From positions 1 through 7,418 of the forward strand of contig JANQHA010000140.1 in the NCBI GenBank assembly GCA_028282865.1: 7,418 bases of DNA, in the 5' to 3' direction. The notes beneath the pieces were generated by a model. It did no database searches, was not told the DNA's origin, and worked only from the letters and a program-made list of their open reading frames with translations. Source of the DNA: Oligoflexales bacterium (lineage in GTDB: Bacteria > Bdellovibrionota_B > Oligoflexia > Oligoflexales > CACXFL01). Position numbers and translations under genes: made by a program. Positions 1-6,267 of the stretch are shown in pieces. The stretch's first letter is position 1, and every line of letters starts with the position of its first letter.

Positions 1-94
1 AGATCTTTTGCTCGGCAAAGGCTTCTTTTGCAGCTCGGACATCTAGCTCATCATCTTCAACTAAAAGAATTCTGACTTTTTCAATATCACTCAT
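1..94 (-). CDS. Single-domain response regulator, N-terminal fragment (Rcp1/CheY-like)
   Basis: Only the first 31 codons are present; the gene runs off the left edge. It begins MSDIEKVRILLVEDDELDV, which is the first strand of a receiver domain followed by its acidic pocket (E13, D14, D15). Over the 24 residues starting at R8 it matches about 13 residues of the response regulator at 3361-3786, so the two are paralogues. The ATG at 92-94 lies inside the end of the kinase gene at 87-1523: start and stop overlap by 8 bp (ATGAGTGA). A strong AAGGAG site (100-105, 5 nt from the ATG) sits in the kinase's last codons. Translational coupling and a cognate kinase-regulator pair are therefore likely. 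The phospho-acceptor Asp and any C-terminal output domain lie outside the window; being a single-domain regulator is inferred from the paralogue. Confidence 0.85.
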   Translation of the reverse strand, partial: MSDIEKVRILLVEDDELDVRAAKEAFAEQKI

Positions 95-1523
95 TAAAAC
101 TCCTTTCTTCGACTACCTGCGGCCAAGTAAATCGAAAAATTGTTCCAGTTGGAGCGGCCGAATCGATATCAATCTCCCCTTTGAGGTTCTCAACAGTTTT
201 CTTGACTAAAGCCAAGCCGACACCTGAACCCCCACCTTTACCCTTTGGTTTTAATGTCTTGAACATATGAAAAATTTGTTCTCTATATTTTTCAGAAATA
301 CCAGGGCCATCGTCTTCGATATCGAACTGATAAAATTCGAGGTCTTGATTGCAGCGTATGGTGACCTTACCATCCTCTCGATCATGGTGTTTGATGGCAT
401 TATCTAGGAGGTTTCTCATGACTTTCTCAAATGGTACCTTTACCGTTTCAAATTTGGGCAAGGACCCTTCTATTTCCAGAGAAAAACCTGTAGGAGGTAA
501 CGATAATTCGAAAGCACTTTTGACAACCTCTGTCGTGTCAACAGATTCTATTTTATCATTCATCTGCCCTATTCTAGAAAACTCTAACAGCCCTGATAAT
601 AAGGAATTCATTCTTGCAACACGTACTCTTACTGTCTCTAAATCGTTTCTTGATTTTTCTGGTAGCAAATGGCCAGAATCTTTCAAAATCCATTTAGAAA
701 GATTGTCAATTGCTCGTAATGGTGACTTTAAATCATGTGAGGCTGCATAAGCAAACTCATCCAACTCTTTATTTGATCTTATTAGTTCAAGATTAGCTTG
801 CCGTAAATCTTCATTGTTTTGTTTTAATCTTTCTTCAGCGAGAATGATTTCAGAAATATCTGTCCACGACGAGGCGCTGTAAAGAATCCTTCCATTATTG
901 TCACGAACGGCGTTAACATTTAAAATGACGCCGACCTTCTCTCCCGATTTGGTTTTAAGCTCAAGTTTAGTGTTTTTAACGGTTCCTTGAGACACGAACT
1001 GATTGAAAGCACTTTCTACGAGCTTATGGCAATCAGGGTGATAGACAAAAAAAACTTTTTTACCGATTATATCTGATTTAGAATAGCCTAGCCTATAGCA
1101 TAGCCTTTGATTACAATTTAGAATAGATGCATCTATAGGATTTATTGAAGCAAACATATCAAGTGAAGTTTCGTATAACGATTTAAAATTTCTTTCACTT
1201 TCTGCTAAAGCGATATCTCCCCCTGATCGTTTTACAGCGGAATAAACTGCAACCCAAATAGCTCCTACAGAGACAAGCCTGTTTCCAATAGCAAATATTG
1301 AGTTCTCAGTTGATGGGTCGAGTGAAATAAAATGACCTATGATTGTGAGTAATGAGCAAATGATAGCAAGTTTTATAAGTGACCTAGGTCTAATTTTTAT
1401 AGACCCGATAACGACTAGTGCATATAGAATGCTACTGACAAAAATATTTGGTGTTAATAAGTCGCTGATAAACACCAGAATGATGAGTGATACCGAACCT
1501 AGTAAGTGTTTGTTGATTTTCAT
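87..1523 (-). CDS. Membrane PAS sensor histidine kinase (pair A)
   Basis: A 478-residue sensor kinase that should autophosphorylate on His and pass phosphate to the regulator gene overlapping its 3' end. Residues 7-97 are four hydrophobic segments (about 7-22, 25-41, 49-67, 80-97), with a DLLTP motif after the first and an NR motif before the last; they resemble a small four-helix sensor common in PAS kinases. A PAS/PAC domain covers about 109-228, followed by a short coiled coil (228-256). The HisKA H-box is ASHDLKSPLRAIDNL with His263, of the phytochrome-kinase type. The ATPase has N371/N375 (N box), D404-x-G406-x-G408 (G1), F418/F421 (F box) and G432-x-G434-x-G436 (G2), so all catalytic motifs are intact. 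The ATG at 1523 has only a weak upstream GGA as ribosome site. The sensed signal is unknown. The kinase core is paralogous to that of the kinase at 3786-5828. Confidence 0.93.
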   Translation of the reverse strand: MKINKHLLGSVSLIILVFISDLLTPNIFVSSILYALVVIGSIKIRPRSLIKLAIICSLLTIIGHFISLDPSTENSIFAIGNRLVSVGAIWVAVYSAVKRSGGDIALAESERNFKSLYETSLDMFASINPIDASILNCNQRLCYRLGYSKSDIIGKKVFFVYHPDCHKLVESAFNQFVSQGTVKNTKLELKTKSGEKVGVILNVNAVRDNNGRILYSASSWTDISEIILAEERLKQNNEDLRQANLELIRSNKELDEFAYAASHDLKSPLRAIDNLSKWILKDSGHLLPEKSRNDLETVRVRVARMNSLLSGLLEFSRIGQMNDKIESVDTTEVVKSAFELSLPPTGFSLEIEGSLPKFETVKVPFEKVMRNLLDNAIKHHDREDGKVTIRCNQDLEFYQFDIEDDGPGISEKYREQIFHMFKTLKPKGKGGGSGVGLALVKKTVENLKGEIDIDSAAPTGTIFRFTWPQVVEERSFNE

Positions 1524-1603
1524 TTTTTATCCGGGTATCTATACTGCTGACGGGAGCACTATATAAGATTAATTTTGTACTTCTAGTAAAAAGAGCCCGA
1601 TAA

Positions 1604-1621
1604 AGTTAATTAAAATTAACT
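1604..1621. promoter_or_regulatory. Perfect 18-bp palindrome, candidate operator
   Basis: AGTTAATT-AA-AATTAACT: two perfect 8-bp arms around a 2-bp centre. It sits in the middle of a divergent promoter region, upstream of both genes, which is a typical place for a dimeric regulator to control both directions. It is AT-rich, so a chance origin cannot be excluded. It is not followed by a T-run and is not at a gene end, so a terminator is unlikely. The half-site heptamer GTTAATT recurs in the other divergent spacer of this window (reverse orientation at 5990-5996, forward at 6094-6100). Confidence 0.35.
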
Positions 1622-1702
1622 AAGTGTGAATTGCTAACCATTACTATTTATGCAAATACTGACCTCGAGTTATTAGCAGCTTAATTATGATGTCGTTCAT
1701 TT

Positions 1703-1708
1703 AGGTGG
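1703..1708 (+). promoter_or_regulatory. Ribosome binding site deciding the hybrid-kinase start
   Basis: AGGTGG lies 8 nt upstream of the ATG at 1717. An in-frame GTG at 1705 would place the start inside this site with no other Shine-Dalgarno sequence upstream, so the ATG at 1717 is preferred over the longer GTG reading. Confidence 0.65.
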
Positions 1709-1716
1709 TAGTATTT

Positions 1717-3345
1717 ATGCATCAAACGGTATCAGAAGGCCTAAATATCTTGCTCGTTGAAGATGACGATATTGACTCAAGGATGATTGGGGAAAGGCTT
1801 TATTCGACTGGATTTAAACTCGTCTATGCTACTACATGCAAACAAGCCCATGAGATTATCAAACAGCACTCATTTGATGTCGCTTTAATTGATATGCAAC
1901 TCCCTGATGGACATGGGACTCAGATAATTAGCCACCTGAAAGATGTACAGCCCGAGACGGCTTTGATAGTCGTAACCGGAGATGAGAATGAGAATAAAGC
2001 TATTACGACTCTTCAGCTCGGAGCTCAAGATTACTTGTATAAGTCCCGGATCTCCAGTGAAGAAGAGCTATTGCACCGGGCTGTTAGATATGCTCTTGAA
2101 AGAAAACGGCTTGAAAACGAGCTGATTAGCGCGAGATGTGATGCTGAGCAAGCTCGAAAAGAGTCCGAGAAGTCTAACGCGGCTAAAAGTAATTTTCTTG
2201 CGAACCTAAGTCATGAGATTAGAACCCCGCTGACATCTATTATCGGCTTTGCTGAGTTGTTGCCAAGTGTTGATCACAGTAAGAAGGATAAAAGTGATTG
2301 TATCAATACTATTATTAAGAATGCGAAGTACCTCAAAAATCTAATACATGACATTCTAGATTTATCATCAATAGAAGCTGGTAAAGTCGAAGTAGAGCTA
2401 AAAGAATTTTCTTTGAGCGACGAACTTGCACAAATATTTATGCTATTAAATAAGAGAGCTGAGGATAATCACCTACGTCTCTATTTCGACTTTATTGGTC
2501 CCATTCCCGAAAAAATATATTCGGACCCAGTGCGTTTGCGTCAAATTTTAATGAATATTGTTGGCAATGCTATCAAGTTTACTCATGAAGGATCGGTCAC
2601 TGTAAAAATTTTTTTGGAGGAAATGGAAGGAGTAAAGTACTACGATCTAGTATTTGATATCACTGATTCAGGAATCGGAATTGCGGGTGATCGACGGGAT
2701 CTTCTTTTTAAACCTTTTAGCCAGATTGATAATGGAACCAGAAAACGTCATGGTGGAAGTGGTCTAGGCTTAATCTTGTCTAGGCACATATCGACCGCAT
2801 TAGGTGGGTCTCTAAAGATGATCTGGAGTGAACTGGGTAAAGGAAGCACTTTTGAGCTTCGAGTCAACCCTGGTTATTTGCACCCTAATAGCCTGCGGTA
2901 TGACTTTAATCAATCAGATTTTTTAGCGAAGTCAGCAGGGCAAAATTTTAAATTTAGGGGAAATCTTCTTAAAAACAGAAGTATTCTTCTTGTTGAGGAT
3001 ACTGAAGATATTCGAACTCTCAATAAGACCCTTCTGGAGGCTGAGGGGGCAGATGTTGATATAGCACGTAATGGCAAAGAAGCGATCGAAATCGTAGGTA
3101 GCAACGGCGGGTTCGATATCATATTAATGGATTTACATATGCCGATTATGGATGGTTATGAGGCTACTCAAGCTTTACGATCTAATGGCTATGAAGCACC
3201 AATCATTGCCGTTACCGCCAGGGCTTTAAAGCAAGAGGTCGAAAAAGTTATCGAGATCGGCTGCGATGATTGTATCACCAAACCCTTCAATTTAGAAAAT
3301 TTTTATCAGATTGTGCATAGGCATATTAGAGCGAGTGATTTGTAA
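1717..3345 (+). CDS. Soluble hybrid histidine kinase, REC-HisKA-HATPase-REC
   Basis: From the ATG at 1717 the product has 542 residues and no membrane segment. Receiver 1 (about 8-125) has the acidic pocket E15/D16/D17, phospho-acceptor D59, T87 and K109. A helical linker ending in RAVRYALERKR leads to HisKA with H-box LSHEIRTPL (His166). The ATPase has N280/N284, D317-x-G319-x-G321, an LFKPF F box and G347-x-G349-x-G351. Receiver 2 (about 421-540) has E427/D428, D472, T500 and K522-P523. All catalytic residues are present, so both phosphotransfer and kinase activity are expected. A receiver at the N-terminus in place of a sensor domain suggests that another kinase controls it, while receiver 2 would take phosphate from His166. 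There is no HPt domain, so onward relay needs a separate partner. The gene faces away from kinase A and converges on the regulator at 3361-3786. Confidence 0.94.
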   Translation: MHQTVSEGLNILLVEDDDIDSRMIGERLYSTGFKLVYATTCKQAHEIIKQHSFDVALIDMQLPDGHGTQIISHLKDVQPETALIVVTGDENENKAITTLQLGAQDYLYKSRISSEEELLHRAVRYALERKRLENELISARCDAEQARKESEKSNAAKSNFLANLSHEIRTPLTSIIGFAELLPSVDHSKKDKSDCINTIIKNAKYLKNLIHDILDLSSIEAGKVEVELKEFSLSDELAQIFMLLNKRAEDNHLRLYFDFIGPIPEKIYSDPVRLRQILMNIVGNAIKFTHEGSVTVKIFLEEMEGVKYYDLVFDITDSGIGIAGDRRDLLFKPFSQIDNGTRKRHGGSGLGLILSRHISTALGGSLKMIWSELGKGSTFELRVNPGYLHPNSLRYDFNQSDFLAKSAGQNFKFRGNLLKNRSILLVEDTEDIRTLNKTLLEAEGADVDIARNGKEAIEIVGSNGGFDIILMDLHMPIMDGYEATQALRSNGYEAPIIAVTARALKQEVEKVIEIGCDDCITKPFNLENFYQIVHRHIRASDL

Positions 3346-3360
3346 AAAGATTTCTACAGA

Positions 3361-3786
3361 TCAAGGAAATTCTACGACTGTCCAATAGTGGTCTAACATT
3401 TTAATCATTTCAATAAAGTTATGGCCGACATTAGACTTAATGAGATACCCTGCGACATTAAGGTCGTAAGCCTTGTATTTATCTTCCTCACTTTTTGAGG
3501 TTGTCAATATAAAAGCTATGCATTTATTAAGCTTATCATCTTTTCGAATTTCCTGAAGAAGTTCTATTCCATTCATCCTCGGCATATTTATGTCCACTAG
3601 AAGAAGTTTGGGTTCTGGGATCTTTTCTTTGCCGTTCTCACCGCGCAATATCTCTAGAGCTTCAACGCCGTCTTGAGCGTGGTATATAGGATTTGCTATT
3701 TTATGCTTTTTAAATGCTCTTCGGACTCCCTCGGCGTCAATTTCATCGTCTTCAACCAACAAAATATTGACTGTTTTAACATCCAT
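3361..3786 (-). CDS. Single-domain response regulator (Rcp1/CheY-like, pair B)
   Basis: A 141-residue protein that is one receiver domain and nothing more. It shows NILLVEDDEID with E12/D13/D14 in the acidic pocket, phospho-acceptor D65 in LLLVDINMPRMNG, T95/T96 and K117. It ends in a WTVVEFP tail like that of Rcp1-type regulators, which partner phytochrome-like kinases. The ATG at 3784-3786 shares one base with the TAA stop of the kinase upstream (TAATG). A strong AAGGAG at 3793-3798 lies 6 nt before it, so the pair is almost certainly co-translated and cognate. With no output domain it must act by protein contact or hand its phosphate on, for example to an HPt protein or a hybrid kinase. 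Its gene end is 15 bp from the convergent hybrid-kinase stop. Confidence 0.94.
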   Translation of the reverse strand: MDVKTVNILLVEDDEIDAEGVRRAFKKHKIANPIYHAQDGVEALEILRGENGKEKIPEPKLLLVDINMPRMNGIELLQEIRKDDKLNKCIAFILTTSKSEEDKYKAYDLNVAGYLIKSNVGHNFIEMIKMLDHYWTVVEFP

Positions 3787-5828
3787 TATTTACTCCTTCT
3801 AGAGGTGTTTTTGCTTATTTTAGGATTCAATGGCCAATATACAAAAAATGTTGCTCCTTTTCCTGGTTCAGACTCTACTCGCACCTTGCCACCGAAACGG
3901 TATAATATCTTCTTAACTAGCGCAAGCCCCATGCCGCTGCCTTCCACGTCATCGCGAGACCTTAGCGTCTGAAACATTTCAAAGATTTTTTCATGAAACT
4001 TTTCTTCGATTCCTGGGCCATTGTCGGAAACCCTAAACTCAACATAAGGGCCTGAAGTTTCTCCTGAAATAGTTATATGGCCATTTTTTTTATCATTGTG
4101 TTTCACAGCATTGCTGATTAAATTTTGAAATATCTGTTCTAAAGGCATACGAGGAATTTTGATGGTTTTGAGTTCTTGAGTGGTTTCAACTTTAATATGA
4201 TTTGGGATATTGAGTATTTCTTTGACTTCTTCTATCAATCGATCTGGCCTAATGATTTCTGTGTCGTCAAATTCCTGACCACCTTTTGAGAATTCAAGCA
4301 AGTCGTCTAAGAGATTTTCCAAACGTAATACTCGTCCTCTCAGCTGCTTCAGTCGATTCCTATTCTCGTCGTCCAAACTTTCGCTTAGATCTTCGTCTAG
4401 CCACTGGGCTAAATTATCTATCGCTCTTAAAGGAGACTTCAGGTCATGAGAGGCGACGTAGGCGAATGACTCAAGCTCTTGGTTGGTTTGCTGCAGATCT
4501 TCAACAGCCGTCTTGAGTTGATTTTCTGACTCTTTTCGAGCTGAGATGTCTCTCACTATACCGCTGTAAATCCTTTTTCCTCTGACTTCTATCTGACTTA
4601 CTGACAGCTCGATAGGGAAAATAGTTCCATCCTTTTTCTTTCCAGAAACCTCTCGGCCAATCCCGATGATCTTCTTATCTCCTGTGCTGTGATAATTTCT
4701 TAGGTATTGATCGTGTTCTTTGCGGTATGGTTCAGGCATTAAGGTATTAATATTTTTTCCAATAACCTCGTCGGGGCTATAATCAAACAACTTAATACAA
4801 GCGGCATTGAATGATTCAATAACCCCCTTACTGTCAATGGTGATAATTCCATCGACTGCTTCATCAAGCACTGCTTGAAGGCGGAGCCTTCTTTCGGCTA
4901 GCTCTTCTTGGGTTTGTTCTTGAATTAAATGAGCTCGGATATAATCTAATATAAACCCTAAAAACGGTACTAAGTAAGCTACTATTTTTAGCGCGTGAGC
5001 TATGTTGAAATCGTTGTCAAACAGCTGTGAAGAGCCAAAAACCATATGAAGCTCAAGAATAACGTGAGGGATTAAAGCAACAATAAGAGATGCTGTGAGA
5101 AAATTTGGAGTTTTTTTATAAAGTTTCCAAAAGATAGGAAACGCTAAAGTAAAAAGAGTAAGAGGAATGATATCGTAGGGTCTACTCACCAATTGGTGAG
5201 GAAATATAAACTGCGGTAGATGCTCTAGGTTCATCGCTAAATAAATCGACAAACAAGTTATTAGTATAAATATTAAGGTTACGAAGGAAATTCGGATCAA
5301 GCCAGATTTGGTATTACGGATATTTAAATTTAGCGAGATTGCTGCACCGAGCATAAGAAGCCCAACATTGAATGTTCTAGTCAGGGTCCATGTGAATGGA
5401 ATAAAATCACTGTGGTCCGCAATAGTGCTTATCATATGAACCGAGGCTAAGGTATGAAAGGCATCCATAAAGCCTGAACATAGTATGGCCGCACCAATGA
5501 TTGGTGAACTTACGTCTTTGGTTGTAGAAAAATGAGAGAATGCGATGAAGATGGTAGTAGTAGCCACCATCACCGAGCTCCACTCTAAGATCAAATGATG
5601 TAGATTCCCCGAAAGTGCAGCAAAGATGCGGTCTGCTGTAATGTTCCCGTTCAGGTGCCATTTGGCAATATTTTCAATGTTAAGTTCACTAGGAGCGCAA
5701 CCTAAGTCTAGTCCTAAAACATTTAGCAGAGCAGGGGAAATTGAAATGAGAAATACAGATACTAAAAATTTTATTGGAAATGAGTTTACTCCAAAATCTA
5801 ACTGATTTTCTTCTTTAGTATCACTCAA
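3786..5828 (-). CDS. Membrane sensor histidine kinase with MASE3-like domain and FixL-like PAS (pair B)
   Basis: A 680-residue kinase. Residues 18-298 contain about eight hydrophobic helices with an HHLILEW motif (H77, H78, E82), MDAFHTLA (D122, H125) and H255/E259/H261. This resembles the MASE3 membrane sensor family by motif memory, not by a profile search. A PAS domain at about 318-430 keeps the FixL heme-pocket pattern: EHDQY with H372, then IIGIGR with R392. HisKA follows with ASHDLKSPLRAIDNL (His461). The ATPase has N569/N573, D602-x-G604-x-G606, F616/F619 and G630-x-G632-x-G634; all motifs are intact. The start is TTG at 5828, supported by AAAGG 7 nt upstream; no ATG or GTG is available before the membrane domain, and the first internal Met is residue 88. 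It is coupled by a 1-bp overlap to the regulator at 3361-3786, its probable substrate. Its kinase core is paralogous to that of the kinase at 87-1523, but its sensor part is unrelated. Confidence 0.92.
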   Translation of the reverse strand: MSDTKEENQLDFGVNSFPIKFLVSVFLISISPALLNVLGLDLGCAPSELNIENIAKWHLNGNITADRIFAALSGNLHHLILEWSSVMVATTTIFIAFSHFSTTKDVSSPIIGAAILCSGFMDAFHTLASVHMISTIADHSDFIPFTWTLTRTFNVGLLMLGAAISLNLNIRNTKSGLIRISFVTLIFILITCLSIYLAMNLEHLPQFIFPHQLVSRPYDIIPLTLFTLAFPIFWKLYKKTPNFLTASLIVALIPHVILELHMVFGSSQLFDNDFNIAHALKIVAYLVPFLGFILDYIRAHLIQEQTQEELAERRLRLQAVLDEAVDGIITIDSKGVIESFNAACIKLFDYSPDEVIGKNINTLMPEPYRKEHDQYLRNYHSTGDKKIIGIGREVSGKKKDGTIFPIELSVSQIEVRGKRIYSGIVRDISARKESENQLKTAVEDLQQTNQELESFAYVASHDLKSPLRAIDNLAQWLDEDLSESLDDENRNRLKQLRGRVLRLENLLDDLLEFSKGGQEFDDTEIIRPDRLIEEVKEILNIPNHIKVETTQELKTIKIPRMPLEQIFQNLISNAVKHNDKKNGHITISGETSGPYVEFRVSDNGPGIEEKFHEKIFEMFQTLRSRDDVEGSGMGLALVKKILYRFGGKVRVESEPGKGATFFVYWPLNPKISKNTSRRSK

Positions 5829-6013
5829 GTCTAAGCCTTTGCCAATGTGGGGTCGTATTAAAATTCTTAGGTGGTTCGAAGTGCGTTCATCTTCTATATC
5901 AAATCTTTTAATGAACTAATTTCAAAGTGCCAGCTTACTGTATCGGAATTTGCGTGATGGGCCTTAATTGTCAAGTGTTTTTTAAGAAAAATTAACTTTA
6001 GCCATCATGTTGG

Positions 6014-6060
6014 AGCTAAATATTTGTAAATATGGCTTGATAGACAGATATGTCTCGATC
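6014..6060. repeat. Two adjacent inverted repeats, candidate regulatory sites
   Basis: Positions 6014-6037 form an imperfect 24-bp palindrome with outer arms AGC/GGCT and an inner ATATTT-GT-AAATAT. Directly next, AGACA (6042-6046) and TGTCT (6051-6055) are perfect arms around GATA, with outer GAT (6039-6041) and ATC (6058-6060) extending the stem past a 2-base bulge. No T-run follows, so they do not look like terminators. They lie upstream of the forward promoter candidate and could bind a regulator of either gene, or be chance in AT-rich DNA. Confidence 0.25.
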
Positions 6061-6144
6061 GGTTTGAAATAGAACATTTGTTCCGTCCGTTTGGTTAATT
6101 TTAGATGGCGACCAACAATTTAAGGCTTTTAGCAATCCTAATTA

Positions 6145-6173
6145 TTTACAGTTGATTTCGGAGTTAGTAACAT
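6145..6173 (+). promoter_or_regulatory. Candidate sigma-70 promoter of the dual-receiver kinase
   Basis: TTTACA at 6145-6150 (5 of 6 consensus) and TAACAT at 6168-6173 (4 of 6) are exactly 17 bp apart. Transcription would start near 6180, giving a leader of roughly 88 nt before the ATG at 6268. This is the best-spaced promoter-like pair in the window, but it is called by eye only. Confidence 0.4.
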
Positions 6174-6267
6174 AAATGAATCTAAAGCTTTTAACCTAGC
6201 CTATTTGCTTTAAACCGCTTATTTATCATCGGCATTATGTTGCCAGAAGAATTATTGGAGAAGATCT

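Larger units (their letters stand above)
1524..1716. promoter_or_regulatory. Divergent intergenic region between kinase A and the hybrid kinase
   Basis: This spacer must hold the start signals of two divergent genes. On the reverse strand a weak pair can be drawn: TTTACT (1585-1590) and TTATAT (1561-1566), spaced 18 bp. On the forward strand TTGCTA (1631-1636) and AATACT (1655-1660), also spaced 18 bp, each match 4 of 6 consensus positions. Neither is strong, and both are listed only as candidates. The standout structure is the 18-bp palindrome at 1604-1621, annotated separately, which lies between the two candidate promoters. No small gene with a ribosome site was seen. Confidence 0.4.
5829..6267. 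promoter_or_regulatory. 439-bp divergent non-coding spacer
   Basis: This AT-rich stretch separates the reverse-strand kinase B (TTG at 5828) from the forward-strand dual-receiver kinase (ATG at 6268). On the reverse strand a perfect TTGACA occurs at 5969-5974, but the hexamer at the right distance is poor (CAAATT, 5947-5952), so the kinase B promoter is uncertain. The best forward promoter is at 6145-6173 and palindromes lie at 6014-6060, both annotated separately. The heptamer AATTAAC (5990-5996) and its complement GTTAATT (6094-6100) repeat the half-site of the palindrome at 1604-1621. Two tiny ORFs (6007-6072, 21 codons; 6105-6155, 16 codons) have no ribosome site and are not called. No tRNA or clear terminator was seen. 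Confidence 0.5.

Noticed and set aside
349..750. Forward-strand ORF of 133 codons
   Set aside because: It lies antisense within the kinase A ATPase and HisKA regions, has no recognisable domain, and the reverse-strand frame carries all kinase motifs.
1339..1566. Forward-strand ORF of 75 codons overlapping the 5' end of kinase A
   Set aside because: It is antisense to the membrane helices of kinase A, has no ribosome site or family resemblance, and hydrophobic coding often leaves such open shadows.
1705..1716. GTG at 1705 as the start of the hybrid kinase
   Set aside because: It overlaps the AGGTGG ribosome site that is properly placed for the ATG at 1717, and nothing upstream of the GTG could serve as a ribosome site.
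5407..5661. Reverse-strand ORF of 84 codons in another frame of kinase B
   Set aside because: It is entirely inside the membrane domain of kinase B in a different frame, with an unlikely protein composition.
6037..6050. Possible FNR/FixK box (TTGAT at 6037-6041), tempting beside a FixL-like kinase
   Set aside because: The second half is AGATA rather than ATCAA, only 2 of 5 matches, so the site is not supported.
6007..6155. Two tiny ORFs (21 and 16 codons), the second hydrophobic, as possible leader peptides
   Set aside because: Neither has a Shine-Dalgarno site or an attenuator-like structure after it, and the first lies over the palindromes.
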